Shown here one piece after another: positions 13,401 through 24,297 of a DNA stretch of 64,000 nucleotides. Every line of letters starts with the position of its first letter. The first letter of the stretch is position 1. Under the pieces are notes generated by a model that saw only the letters and a program-made list of their open reading frames with translations, made no database searches and was not told where the DNA came from. Position numbers and translations under genes: made by a program. The DNA comes from Phoronis australis (lineage: Eukaryota; Phoronida; Phoronidae). The stretch covers positions 1 to 64,000 of the forward strand of contig NMRA01000559.1 in the NCBI GenBank assembly GCA_002633005.1. The letters run 5' to 3'.

Positions 13401-16400
13401 AGGTAACTGCACCAAATGAGGTTTTTGAACTTTTGCCGAATAGTCTCATCACCGCCAGGTGGTATTATAACGGTAGCGATGATAACGTCACACGTGCTGT
13501 TGAGAGATATCTACGGGCCCAAGATAGGAGATAGAGTCACCGCAGACGAAAAGTTACACGAGCTGAGCTGTCTGCCTCAAGTGAACGACAGCTGAGCTGA
13601 CAGCTCACGTCAAGTCGTGGTCACACAACAGTTGTGTGAAGAAGCAGGTATTTGATTCAGTTGATCTCATCTTGGCGTGTCAGTTCATGTTAGGCACACA
13701 GCTCAATTCATAGCAGCTCCGTCTGTGGTGACTGTACTTCTTCCACGATGGATTGCAAAATCTGAGCAACGATGCTGCGTATTTAATTCAAGGGTGGGCC
13801 ATTTTGAACATTATTTATCTGTTTTATTTGTTGTTTTCTGGGTGAGGGCGAAAAAAATTAATGACCCTCGGACAGAAAAGTGTCAAGCTGAGACTGTTCA
13901 TCAGTATGACGGTTTCAAAACCGAAACAGACAAAAAATTTTGTGAGTCAGCTTTGATCCTATCTCGTGTGATTTTAAAGAATTCTCACTTGTAAAGGTCG
14001 ACCCCAGTTTCCTTCTCTAGAGTGTGCCACATCGGGTAAGCGTCGATCATCATGTTAACGTACACTGGTTCATCATAAGCCTTACGAATGATGCGTGTAG
14101 CCCCTCCTGAGCTCCCTTTGGCGTGAGGCAACTGAAACTACAAATATCACTCCGTTATTAGTTTGATTTACCTGTGGTGCGTTCTGTAAGCCCAAGACAC
14201 TTGCAAGGCACCTGGGGAGGGGAAAACTAGGCTTATGGAACGGAAAAAACGAATTCTATCTCATAATTCAACATTTCAATCTCACTGACCATTTCCTTCA
14301 GTGGCTGCCATTTTCCTAGGTCGCGACAGTAAAATCTTGACCACAATCGCTAAGCACTCGACTTTCACTCGCGTAATTTTTGTGCTCTTGCGTCGTCTAA
14401 CATTTCTCGATATTATTACGTCTACGGAACGCACCCCTGACCGAACGCCAAAAATGTGACAAATAAAAGTTAACAGTGGAAATAGGGGCGCTTCAGGTTG
14501 TTTTAAGATAAAATAGGCCATACTTTTCGTAACCGAATAAGCGCGTTAAAGTTACATTATCGGTTAGAAAAATTGTTTTCTAAGATGAGCCTCAGGGAGG
14601 ATTCGAAGCTATATTGGACCCCCGCGGTTACAGATAAACGCTATGCTGACGGATTTGAATTCCCACTCTATATCTGGCAGACAACGGCAGAAGTAGCGAT
14701 TCTTATAAAAATGACAAAAATACAACAGATTTAGGCAATGACTCCAAGAAGTCCATCCATCAAAAATCTTTAAAATGCGTTATTCGGTTGTTAACCCGAT
14801 AATGTCCCTTTTAAGACCCATGCGTTATGTGAAGCTGTTTCTATATCCAGAATTAGTTGAACGTAAATATATGTGAAACAAATGAGTAAAACGAAGAAGC
14901 TAATCTTCAACTTTAAACTATGCTGTGGCTGAAACACGGCGTACCAGTTACAAAAAAGGCCGAGCTTAGCTTGTATTAACAGCAACTTAAATCAAAAGTG
15001 CTGTGTGTGTGTGTGTGCGTGCATACGAAAATATTCAATAGGATCCTATAGGATCCTATAGGATCCTATAGGATCCTATAGGATCCTGTAGGATTCGTAT
15101 AGGATCAAGATTTCCTGTAGGAATTCCTAGAGGAATATCGATTTCCAATAGGAAATTTTTTCACAAATCTGGGCCGAGTTGCATAAAGCTTCAAAAGATA
15201 TCCGCTGGATAAGTTTGATTGTTGCATGACGTCATGTGCATTGTTCAACAATAATAACGTGACGCGTGATAATGCGACGTCATTGTTGCTATACGGCGTA
15301 TAACTTTTATGCAACTGGGCCCTGATTTCTAAACATTTTAACAAGCTAATAACCTAAGAGTATATAGCAAAATATCGGTTTGTTTTTATCTAATTTCAAC
15401 TCTTCTGAGTCATAAATTTTTGTAAATTTTAATATTCAGGCGAGTCTTAATACATGTACGTTAATTGCTTCGTAGAATCCTATTGAACTTCCAATAGAAT
15501 CCTATTGAACTGCCTACTGGATATATTAAAGTCTTATACGAATTCCTGTAGGATTTCTTATAGGATAGCCTAAAAGATTTCTATATGATTTCCTATTGGA
15601 TGCTTTAGGAAATCTTATAGGATCCTATTGCATTTCCTATAGGATCCAATAGGAAATCCTATAGGATCTAATAGGAAATCCTATAGGATTCCTATAGGAA
15701 ATCTTATAGGATTTCCTGTAGGATCCAATGCGATATCCTCTCGGAAACAGGAAGACCCATAAGATTTCAACAGGAAGAAATCCTATGGGATCCAATAGGA
15801 AATCCCATAGGATTCCTATAGGAAGTCCAATTGGATTTTGGCCCAATATCCTATGGGATTCGTATTGCATCCTATAGGAAGTCCTGTAGGATTCTTATAG
15901 GATTTCTATAGGAATCCTATAGGATTTCCTATTGCATCCGAGAGGATTTCCTTATGGATCCTATAGGAAATCCTATAAAATTTCCTATAGGAATCCTATA
16001 GGATTTTCTATAAGATCCAATCTGATATCCTCTCGTATCCAACAGGAAGTCCCATAGGATTCCAACAGTAAGAAATCCTATGGAATCCAATAGGAAATCC
16101 TATAGGATCGAGTAGGAAATCCTATATGATGCAATAGGAAATCCTATAGGAATCCTATTGCATCCTATAGGCAGTCCAATTGGATTTTGGCCCAATATCC
16201 GATAGGATTCCTATACGATTTCCTATAGGAACCCAATAAGAAACCCTATTGTAACAACAAATACAGATCTTTTATAATACTGGATGGAGACTGCAGTGAA
16301 ATGAAATGTGTTGTTATAAAGTTGGTGCATGTATATTAGTGCACAAAGCATGGCTTCCGAGAAACATGTTAAGGTGAACAGAGCATTTGATTATTGAATT

Positions 16401-19400
16401 TTGAGGCGCCACTTGTGTTCTCAGTAATTGTGAACTTGAAGCGTTTATTAATGCGCACGACATGGCACGAGATATGGAGACAATTTGATTTTGAATTTTC
16501 TAATGCCACTCATGGTAGGTGCAGTAGCTGTTGACTTGTACACCTACATACCCTGCATTTATATGTGCACAACAATTAAACATTCTGCTATTCACAGGCT
16601 TGAATTTTGCATTTTCTGCTCGATTTGATCAGCGCTGTTTATAGGGACTGTCAGTTGTCTGAATTCGGATCCTACGTCATCTACTAAATAACGGGCATTT
16701 TCTTGTAATTTGTAACTGAGATAAGGTTGATGTTATCCCCACCAGTTACCCCTCTGAATAACGGGTTTATTGAATGGAACTAAGTGTTTCTTTTTGGAAA
16801 CTCACCCAGAACACGGATGCCGGGTAGGCTAGCAGCACATATTCACATATTGTCCTCCAGGGGTGGGAATGCGCCCAATATAAGAGGTGTACGGTACGTG
16901 ACGCTCAGAAGTCAAGGATGTCTTTCACAGCAGTTTCTCTTCAAAGCTATGCTATGTCCAATAAAATTCTCTAGAAGAGTGAGTTTCCTTATTTTATGGC
17001 GGACTCCACCCCCAGGACTACCAGATTAGTTGCTGAATTAACCGATGAATAAGCTATTCAGTAAACGTCATAACATTGCATTAGAATAAAAATTAACACC
17101 TAGAATGAATTTTATTGGTTGAGGTCAGATGCACATTTTAGGTGTCGTGAAAAATACACATTATTAAATCACTTTTAGCCTGTTTCACATAGTTTAATTC
17201 AGGTCTTAAATAAGACTTGGGTACAAAGATTATTAGTTTCTACATATAAACATGAAGATGAAACGTCAAGTATGTTCTGTCTTACTAAAGTAGTTTTGTC
17301 TTGTGTTTCCTTTTATATTGTTAATATTTCTCCCGCTATTCTGTTACAGTTGAGAGAAAACGACTGAAACCAGCCGCCTGACCGTCTATTTTACCTTTGG
17401 ACAAAGTGAAAAGCAATCCTTCAGCATTAACCTGAGAGAATTGAACAAAATTCAGAAATTCAGCCCTTGATATGCCTGATTTTGCACTACATTGCTAGGC
17501 AAAATTACAATTGTTTTTAACAATGTTGTTTCTTTATATACTTTTCTTACATGTGGAACTTTTGTTGTGGACAAGTTAACACAAAACTTAAAATTGCTCA
17601 AAGGCCTTCTTAAGAAAGCTCTAAAAATAATTACACACACAAACAAATCTAATGCAAACAAAAGGAGTACTTCATTTTGATGGCTGCACATTTCTAGAGG
17701 TCAACACTGAGGAAAACGACAATTCGCAAGCGTAATCGCTAATCATTTCAGCTTTATAAAGAATAAGCACAACTGCACTGTGTGGGGCTTTAAAACTGAG
17801 GAAATATTGTGGTTTCAATAATCAGTGACAATCTTGCCTGTTGATGAAATTTTTATTCATCATCAAAGTGTAACATTAACGGGCTTTCTACTGACAATAA
17901 GACAATCGATGCAGTCACTGAATGTCATTTCCCCATAATGTGTACCAAATTGAAATGTTTTTACCATTAGCATAAAGCCTTTCTTCTGAAAGGAAAAGTT
18001 AATGTCACTCATTGAGAAAGGACAGGTATTTATACCAGATGCTTTTGGTTTTCATTTCACAGAGATCTAGTTTCAATAGCCTATAGAAGTGCTTGTAAAA
18101 AAGGTCCAGTTTCGGCACGTGGCTTTCCTCCAGGTAATCTCATTCAGCCTCAATTAGATCGTTGAAGGTAAACACAACAGCATATCACTTGACTCGTTTT
18201 GTGCCCAAAATCTGACCCTGAACTAGACCAGAGTTCCACTACGTCTTCTTTAGCTTCAATCCAGCATGTTTCTTTCAGGAAAGGAAATAAGCTATTGTCC
18301 ACACATGACTCATTGCCTATGATATGCCATCCTCACCAACGAGGCTGACTTGTGTAGTAGTCAGATATAGTTCCTCTTCATACACAAACAACACGTTGTC
18401 TTATGGTAACTTCGTAGTGCGATTCACATTTCACCAGGGCCACTGACATGTACATTGTGCCATGCAGCACTAATGGTGTGTGGAAATGCTGTGGGCCGGA
18501 GTAACAAAGCTTGTTCGTTGTCTCCGATGAAGAAAGTAGGCTCTGACAACAGATCTACACTGGATGTGAAGATCTTCCTGGTTAGCTGCAGTCAACTGCT
18601 TAAAAACAATTTTTGTCCATTCAGGGTCGATGCAGAAGCGATGCATATCTCCTCTGCATGGTACAAACCCTCAAACCTAAAAACCAAAGGTCACGTGAAA
18701 ACAGACATGATAGATTTTCGTTTCAACGTGTAATAAATTTCCGGAAGACACGGGATAGGGAGTAAACAAATAGTCTAACGTATATTTAAATACCCTTTGC
18801 CATGGCATTGGGCTTGGACTGTAATCTCAATAACCAATATCGAGTTAAACATTCAGCATTCATTGATGTAACTGTCACTGATAAACCTGTTAGAAATCAA
18901 ACAATAATACTGCTTTGATGTACGAAAACATCCCGAGTGCTACATCAAGTATCGTAACACGCATCACAACAAACAAAGATTAACCCGACAGGCGACTGCC
19001 GTGATGTCGACATCGGCGAGTATCTCAATTAACAGGCATAAGTAGAATAAACATGGAATAATTGTTAAAATAATCACAAACCTTACCTTTGTATAAGGTG
19101 GTGCTTACTTCTCTCATAGAAGCACCCTTTTCACGCAATCTCAGATTCAGTTGGCACGCCTACAAGCCATTTCACCATGTATTTAAAGGGCTCGCGAAAT
19201 CGAGGCTGTTAATCTATCACCACTAGTACACGCGCGCCTCTAGTTAATGTAAATTTTCCGAATAGCCCCATTGGGTTACACACCCTTTTTAGAGAGTCGC
19301 CATCAACCAACATTTTTAGAGAGAGATTTGTCATTAAAAGGGAACCTTCTTTTGTAGGGAACGTATGTGAAATTCAACCTTTCGTATTTTTCTTCGTAAC

Positions 19401-22400
19401 ATAATTCTTCAGTATGCGTTATAATCCTTACAAATGTTTATTCATTGTATTAAAATCGAAAAAAATTGTTGCATTTCCTTTTTAACTTCTTCAAAAACTA
19501 CTAATTGTATCTTTCACAAAAACGGATCCTTGGTAGTCTTCCCGGTACGTCAAGTACGCCTCCGTATCTGAGCGGCAAGTCCGGTATATGCACTCATGTT
19601 CTGCTCCTTTAGGGTACCCTCGGGTTAGGGTTATTGTTCGTAAACCTCAAAATTTCCATGCACCATAATAATTAATCTGCTTATGTGGATTCTAATCTAT
19701 ACAACTTTCTGAAATCATCTCATAACTACAAGCTCAGTTGACGTGAATGTGTTAGTAATCCATTAAAATGCTCAAAACTTCGAATCGCCGAAAGGCCAAT
19801 ACCGCTTTGTGTCACATTCTATAGGACCAGACGGATAATTATGCTGGGCTGTCTGTCTCAAGTCAACCGTATTAAGTACATGAACTGACAGCTTACGAAA
19901 ATGCAACAGTTAAATGGCCTAGACGCTAATTCATTTGTTGTGACTCGCATTGGCAGAGCTCTCAGCTCCGCTTACTCACTGTTGAGGCGGACACGCATTT
20001 CACCACGTTGTCATTCGCGCTGGCTTGCAGATTGATAACAGAAAAGAGGACAACAGTACAGCACGATACATATCATTTGATTTGGTCAATATTTTCATTT
20101 TTTGCATATTATATTAAGGTAACGAGTAAACTTATTTTACGAAAATGTTGTTTTTTTAATATAGGTTGTGTATGTTGCAAACTATGAGAGGATTTCAAAC
20201 CAATTTAATTTCATACGAACACATGCTTTCTAGTGAAAAACGCCGTTTTTGGAAAGGAGCAACCAAGACGCACCGTTTGTTTGCGTGACCCTGTCAATCA
20301 ACAATGACGGCAAACTTGGGTAAAAATGCAAGACGAGAGCGCTCGGAAGAGCGACACTTGGCGGAATTAATCGAAAAGACGACAATGAGAGCGACGACGA
20401 CAATCATGACGATCAAGGCTGCAATAATGGATAACACGGTAACATTCATGTGACTAGCAACGAAATCAAATAGAGAGTATACAATCAACTACAATAAAGA
20501 ACAATAGATGGCGCCACATGACGGTCCAGTCTACAGTAGAACAGTGCTGGCTGGGTCAGTCTGGGTCAACTAGGCATAATCAAAACAAAGTGAACTGAAA
20601 GCCAGCCAGCTGCGTGTGACCGAAGGAACAACGGTATTCGAAAATCTCGAATAATTCAAAAAGTATACGTCGTAGCGCAAAATGAAAATTATCATCTGAA
20701 AGCCCGTTCAAAACTCTATCTAAAGTGGTAGTTTGTCAAACACGATAACATTCATGTGACTAGCAAAAAATCAAATAGAGAGCATACAATCAACTACAAT
20801 AAAGAACAATAGATGGCGCAACATGACGGACGAGCCATGCTTTAAAGTAGGACAGTGCTGGCTGGGTCAGTCTGGGTCAACTAGGCATAACCAAAACAAA
20901 GTGAACTGAAAGCCAGCCACCTGCGCGCTTGCACAGGGACAACGGTATCCGAAAATCTCGAATAATTCAAAAAGTAGACGTCGTAGCGCAAAATGGAAAA
21001 TATCTTCTGAAAGCCCGTTCAAATCTCTATCTAAAGTGGTAGTTTGGCAAAAATCCAAAAATTTTTCGAGAAAATTGAAAATTTGCCGTTTTTTTTTGAA
21101 ATTCAAAGTCAAATAACTCGAAAACGGTAAGTCTGAGAAATACGCTCTCGCAGACTTTTTGAAAGGCCATACTTCAAGGAATCCACATGCAAAAATTCAC
21201 GTCATTTGCTCTTCCCATAAAAAATGCGACACCAGAGCGATTGAAACCGTGTGAACATGCCCCACAGCCGCCATCTTGAAGGTGACTTCCGGTTCAATAA
21301 TTTTTTATAAAAGCTTGTTAAACTCCACAAACACGTGACCAGTTTGAAAGTGATTGGTTTGCAATTGCGCCCTGCTGTCAGAGCAACATACTTGGCGGAA
21401 GAATTCCGCCAAGTAATGAAGCTCGCTTCTAAAATGACACTTGAAGTCAAAAAAAAGTTTTCTGTCATGCAACGGTAATGTTGCGTTTCTATGAATATTT
21501 CTCCTTGCTTGGTATTTTTGCAGAAAGTTAGAGTCATGGAAATATTGTGGTAGTTGATTATTCATCAATCTGTGATAAAGCTTTAAGCAAGGCATCAAGA
21601 AGTAGTGTTTTAAAAGCTTGCATATACCGGCGTATAGGAGAAAAAGGCGTCACTTAGAAACATGTCTCAAAGCTTGCTTTTGTAAACTTCTTAAGCGATT
21701 ACTTTGGTTGAAAGCCCACAAACATATACCAAATGATAAATTTGATGAAATCAAGGAATTGTGAATAAGAGGGTAAAGCGTGGATTAGAATATAAAGTTT
21801 CAAAATAGATAGTATGCCATTTTTTCCTGATATTTTATTGGAAATTTCGGCAACATGTTTTGTCCAGGACAATGTACTATCTAAATAAATTATTAAAAAA
21901 TTAAAATTATCAACCATTTTTGTATATTTGGAGTTATTTTTACTGTGTTCAACGAGAGTTTGTTTACAGTCAACCGGCTACAGACATTTTGCAATCTATT
22001 ATTTATGGAGTCAATTTAGAACTCAGAGTATGTTTTGCTATTTTAGTTTATACTTAGGGGCGGTACAGTGCATGTGTAATCCAAATATGTTAGGAATTTG
22101 GCACCAGATGGAGATATTAGGTCATCGATGTATATTAGAAATAGTAAGGGGTCTAATGTTTACCCCCTGTCGAAAGCTGGTGGTAAATATTAGGTATGAG
22201 GAGGAGATAGGGTCTAACAGAATATATCGCTATCTCATTTCCAGTGTTTCCGTGGAACTTCAATGGTCTATAGTGTCGAACGCCTTGGATAAGTCCATAA
22301 AAAATAAGTGGGTAGGTGTTATTGTCCAGGTGTTCAGAAAAAGATATTCACAAGTTCTGTCGCAGCTAACTCAATGAAATTATCAAATGCAAACCTGGTC

Positions 22401-22878
22401 GGTCACGACTTTTAGCTCGGAAACCCAGTAACGGTGTTAATGGGTCACTCAACTTAAGTCTCTGGCAGACGACATTTTTACGCCATCAGAATATTACATA
22501 CAGGCGGTCTGGCACACATTGCATGAGACGTACACAGACTGCTCAAGTGGGCCCATTGCACTGATCACCTGGAACCATCATTATGCTTTAGTAAAGGTAC
22601 AGATAAACCCAAGCTGAGGAGCTAGAGACCTTGCTCAAGGGTTTAGTAGTGCGCCCGAGTGGGACTCTAACCTACGACCTCGAATAAAGGATGCGGACAT
22701 TTATCCTACTAGGCCACAATGCTTCATCTACGCCATCAAAAGGATAACATACTGAATAAATAATACTCACTTTTTCAAGCAGCAGTGTTTGCAGCCCATT
22801 CTTAGCTAAAGTATACGCAGTTGCTGAGCCCTCTATGCCAGCTCCCACTACAATGGCGTCATACGTGCAATCGGTCAT
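4338..22878 (-). CDS. PIPOX-like: Peroxisomal sarcosine oxidase / pipecolate oxidase-like flavoenzyme (PIPOX family), one exon not found
   Basis: Exons on the minus strand: 22878-22771, 14131-13989, 12468-12255, 10941-10759, 9485-9309, [missing], 5408-5333, 4450-4338. All junctions found are GT/AG and in phase. The protein starts [20 protein letters not shown], with the FAD dinucleotide motif GxGxxG at residues 12-17. It continues with [26 protein letters not shown], a second FAD contact [13 protein letters not shown], then [37 protein letters not shown] and [16 protein letters not shown]. Family members oxidatively demethylate sarcosine or oxidise pipecolate with release of peroxide. The assembled exons give about 337 residues; adding about 50 for the missing exon matches the usual 390. 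The C-terminus is DRFEK, not the peroxisomal SKL-type signal. An in-frame upstream ATG at 22917 would add 13 residues. Confidence 0.87.
5333..5408 (-). CDS. PIPOX-like exon 7
   Basis: The acceptor follows GTTTTCTTTTCAG and the donor is GTATTG. It encodes [20 protein letters not shown], then ATGFS. This is the NTPDxxFILDRHPxxxNIVIGAGFSG segment of the flavin-binding C-terminal region. Confidence 0.9.
5775..5915 (+). mobile_element. GGCGGATCCAGGATTT MITE, copy 1
   Basis: It begins GGGCGGATCCAGGATTTTGA and ends CCCCTCTCTAAATCC. A related copy lies inverted at 43196-43343, sharing GCAGAGTATTGGCCAGGATT and CAAATGGAATCTGGG. The ends form an imperfect inverted repeat (GGCGGATCC / GGCGGATTT). The right end of this copy is truncated. 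It has no coding capacity. Confidence 0.7.
6034..6125. repeat. Palindromic TCCTATAGGA minisatellite, small block
   Basis: Degenerate tandem copies of the self-complementary decamer TCCTATAGGA. They are preceded by AAAATCCAATTGGATCC, which also occurs (reversed) inside the large array at 15827 and 16176. The block abuts the GC-rich minisatellite. Confidence 0.85.
6126..7090. repeat. GC-rich minisatellite, about 55-bp unit
   Basis: Copies start at 6252, 6307, 6362 and 6417, giving an exact 55-bp period there; more degenerate copies follow to about 7090. The unit core reads CCTACCTGCCGTCGGTC then CGTCGGCGCTGCC and CAGCTTGGCCGCGGCC. Because 55 is not divisible by three, all frames are visited and long spurious ORFs arise. 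Its composition is far more GC-rich than the surrounding intron. Confidence 0.9.
7130..7395. repeat. GT microsatellite plus about 140-bp dispersed tail, copy 1
   Basis: A GT/GCGT tract (7139-7250) is followed by sequence sharing GTGCAATGTT, TCTGTAGTAT and ACCTGTACCCGTGAAAT with 30255-30400, which also follows a GT tract. The pair looks like one dispersed repeat with an internal microsatellite. Confidence 0.6.
9309..9485 (-). CDS. PIPOX-like exon 5
   Basis: The acceptor follows ATATTTTGCAG and the donor is GTTAGT. Fifty-nine codons begin [13 protein letters not shown] and end [13 protein letters not shown]. They match INVCYWRE and IYGLPxxEYPGLMK in the family. The next exon of the protein was not found. 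Confidence 0.9.
9916..10040. mobile_element. Partial GTGCGTTCCGTA-type MITE
   Basis: One terminal motif (GCGTGCGTTCCGTAGAC) is present with family-like internal sequence (CTTCGCGAGATATCGCCATG). A second end is not clear. The same internal motif appears near 43590. Confidence 0.45.
10759..10941 (-). CDS. PIPOX-like exon 4
   Basis: The acceptor follows CTTTGTCATAG and the donor is GTTCGT. Sixty-one codons include [18 protein letters not shown], then [20 protein letters not shown] and [28 protein letters not shown] is the conserved second FAD-binding turn (TAGPWTNQLL in vertebrate PIPOX). Confidence 0.9.
11073..11150. repeat. CA microsatellite
   Basis: CA/CACG dinucleotide tract in intron 3 of the PIPOX-like gene, immediately upstream of exon 4 in transcription order. 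Confidence 0.9.
11801..12037. mobile_element. GTGCGTTCCGTA-type MITE
   Basis: The left end GGGTTGCGTTCCGTAAACCC is inverted at the right end (GGGTCAACGGAACGCTCTCC). It has no coding capacity. Related copies are at 14175-14438 and 36142-36326. Confidence 0.65.
12255..12468 (-). CDS. PIPOX-like exon 3
   Basis: The acceptor follows ACTTCTTCAG and the donor is GTATGG. Residues 84-155 run from [12 protein letters not shown] through [17 protein letters not shown] to [14 protein letters not shown]. The segments correspond to QTGLLLLG, LKQRFPNIRLP and GGVIYAYKALRALQ in the family. Confidence 0.88.
13164..13307. mobile_element. Short foldback element
   Basis: Imperfect terminal inverted repeats: CATAGAACTCTAGCCCTGGA at the left, and TAGGCCTAGGCTTCTATGAG at the right. 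GAATGCCAACT is mirrored by AGTTGGCATTC. Related fragments appear at about 7600-7670 and 29100-29190. Confidence 0.55.
13989..14131 (-). CDS. PIPOX-like exon 2
   Basis: The acceptor reads GTAGTTTCAG and the donor GTGAGA. Residues 37-83 are [20 protein letters not shown], then [20 protein letters not shown]. [14 protein letters not shown] is the family's flavin-pyrophosphate loop. It ends with two bases of a split lysine codon. Confidence 0.88.
14175..14438. mobile_element. GTGCGTTCCGTA-type MITE
   Basis: The left end GTGGTGCGTTCTGTAAGCCC is inverted as CGTCTACGGAACGCACCCC at the right. It lies in intron 1 of the PIPOX-like gene, just upstream of exon 2. Confidence 0.65.
15003..15165. repeat. 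GT tract and palindromic ATAGGATCCT array
   Basis: A short GT run is followed by perfect tandem ATAGGATCCT units (from 15037) that decay into the wider TCCTATAGGA family. Confidence 0.88.
15470..16256. repeat. Large palindromic TCCTATAGGA minisatellite array
   Basis: Nearly 800 bp of degenerate, self-complementary units (TCCTATAGGA, TCCAATAGGA). A higher-order pattern is superimposed: TATCCTCTCG recurs at 15734 and 16026, and CCAATTGGATTTTGGCCCAA at 15827 and 16176. It lies in intron 1 of the PIPOX-like gene. Every unit can pair with every other, so strong cruciform or hairpin potential is expected. Confidence 0.92.
16260..20290. other. Anonymous intron sequence
   Basis: Part of intron 1 of the PIPOX-like gene. 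No confident gene or element was seen. On the minus strand around 18450-18700 a short protein-like run is interrupted by stops and may be an old transposon remnant, but I cannot assign it. Confidence 0.4.
20294..20488 (-). CDS. Small ORF with one predicted membrane segment (doubtful)
   Basis: A 64-codon frame on the minus strand contains the hydrophobic run [20 protein letters not shown], followed by a basic, serine-rich tail. I do not recognise it. It overlaps the start of a tandemly duplicated block, and nothing else marks it as a gene. It may be chance. Confidence 0.15.
   Translation of the reverse strand: MIVYSLFDFVASHMNVTVLSIIAALIVMIVVVALIVVFSINSAKCRSSERSRLAFLPKFAVIVD
20437..21053. repeat. 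Tandem duplication of about 300 bp
   Basis: Segment 20437-20739 is repeated at about 20745-21053. Shared sequence includes AACATTCATGTGACTAGCAA, GCTGGCTGGGTCAGTCTGGG and TATCTAAAGTGGTAGTTTG, with scattered substitutions and small indels. Confidence 0.88.
21300..22390 (-). pseudogene. Degenerate LINE reverse transcriptase fragment (jockey/CR1-like)
   Basis: Minus-strand translation gives [19 protein letters not shown] near 22170-22110 (compare VPQGSxLGPLLFLIYxNDL). It continues with [20 protein letters not shown] near 21860-21800, the connector region of non-LTR retrotransposon reverse transcriptases. The C-terminal part runs to [20 protein letters not shown] near 21540. Several stops and frame changes show it is dead. 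Endonuclease and 3' end were not identified. Confidence 0.75.
22580..22735 (-). mobile_element. tRNA-derived SINE
   Basis: On the minus strand it has a pol III A-box-like GTGGCCTAGTAGGATAAAT and a B-box-like GGTTAGAGTCCCA. The body reads AAACCCTTGAGCAAGGTCTC then TAGCTCCTCAGCTTGG. The body is shared with 55711-56040. It sits about 35 bp from exon 1 of the PIPOX-like gene. Confidence 0.7.
22771..22878 (-). CDS. PIPOX-like exon 1
   Basis: Start ATG is at 22878-22876; 36 codons end at donor GTGAGT. The exon encodes the beta-alpha-beta FAD fold, [20 protein letters not shown] then LLLEK. The downstream ATG was preferred because family proteins begin only a few residues before DAIVVGAG. Confidence 0.88.
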
Positions 22879-23502
22879 ATTGTCGCCTGAAAATGGTATA
22901 GGTATATATACGGACATTTGTTTCGTAAGTCAGCAGCAGCGTGTATTATCTTTCTGATATCTGGTCAAATTTATCTCCACATAGTTACCACATACGGGTA
23001 TTTTCAAGTGAAAAAGCAATGCTTTTGATAGCAATGCTTCGCACACTTGTATTTGGTGGAAAAGTGGACATATGCCATTCAAAATTGTGGTTGCCTGCTC
23101 CTCCGACGACTTCCTAGATCAGCGCGCCAGTGAGATATGTCCCGGAGTTGATTCCAGGACTTCAAGACGGGAAAAGAGAGTACCGTGTGCCTGACCACGC
23201 GGGATATTCACGTATCACTGATGAATAGATAGTTGCCTCACGGATGCGTGGACACGGATACTCTGTGTACTGATCACGTGTCAACTGAATGACTTCCTTT
23301 ATACGTGCGCCTTAAGGCGATAACTAAAAAATTACCAGCAGTGTCTGTACCCCTGTATTACATACGAAAATTAATCACAACATAAGCACATAGTCATAGT
23401 TTGCTCAATATTTCAAATAACAAATAAAGATTTCTTGACTGGTCTTTGGTAAACTGATTGAAAAACTTAAAGCTAATAAAATATTTAATATTTTTGAGTA
23501 CT

Positions 23503-23655
23503 CAGCCGAAGAACTTAAACTGATTATTTTATTACGCAACGGATGACGCGACAGTTTCGTCGGTGTCGTGTATCGGCAGACCATGATTGAAACATAAATT
23601 TGCCCGTTATGACAAACTTGCAACTAATCGAGCCTGGTCTCGAGCAAATGCGAAT
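23503..23655. repeat. Dispersed repeat, copy 1
   Basis: Sequence starting CTCAGCCGAAGAACTT and ending near CTAATCGAGCCTGGTCTCG is repeated in the same orientation at about 26000-26158. The two copies flank the inverted-repeat transposon between them. Confidence 0.75.
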
Positions 23656-23873
23656 TAAGAGTGACTCCATATAAAAACCAACAGGTAGAGTCTATACCCA
23701 AATTCACCGATTTTTTTGAAACTTAGCACATGAGTTTGGTTTGTTGAGAAGTAGAAAAACCTCACTTTTTAAGAATTTTCATTCATTATTTTTCTTTTTA
23801 TGACCTGTACCTCCATTTTGCAACAAAATTGGGCGTCGAAGTAGGCATGTTTGAATGCATTTTACTAGCATGT

Positions 23874-24288
23874 NNNNNNNNNNNNNNNNNNNNNNNNNNN
23901 NNNNNNNNNNNNNNNNNNNNNNNNNNNNNNNNNNNNNNNNNNNNNNNNNNNNNNNNNNNNNNNNNNNNNNNNNNNNNNNNNNNNNNNNNNNNNNNNNNNN
24001 NNNNNNNNNNNNNNNNNNNNNNNNNNNNNNNNNNNNNNNNNNNNNNNNNNNNNNNNNNNNNNNNNNNNNNNNNNNNNNNNNNNNNNNNNNNNNNNNNNNN
24101 NNNNNNNNNNNNNNNNNNNNNNNNNNNNNNNNNNNNNNNNNNNNNNNNNNNNNNNNNNNNNNNNNNNNNNNNNNNNNNNNNNNNNNNNNNNNNNNNNNNN
24201 NNNNNNNNNNNNNNNNNNNNNNNNNNNNNNNNNNNNNNNNNNNNNNNNNNNNNNNNNNNNNNNNNNNNNNNNNNNNNNNNNNNNNNNN
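23874..24288. other. Assembly gap (415 N)
   Basis: A continuous run of N. Single undetermined bases also occur at 6034, 36936 and 62736. Confidence 0.99.
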
Positions 24289-24297
24289 TTCCCATTT

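Noticed and set aside
15470-16256. CRISPR-like array
   Set aside because: The repeats are contiguous, degenerate and palindromic without unique spacers, in a eukaryotic intron. It is a minisatellite.
18060-18733. Possible transposon-derived coding sequence on the minus strand
   Set aside because: Some protein-like stretches ([20 protein letters not shown]) occur, but stops are frequent and no family could be named.
21928-22377. 149-codon plus-strand ORF
   Set aside because: It is the antisense shadow of the LINE reverse transcriptase fragment on the minus strand.
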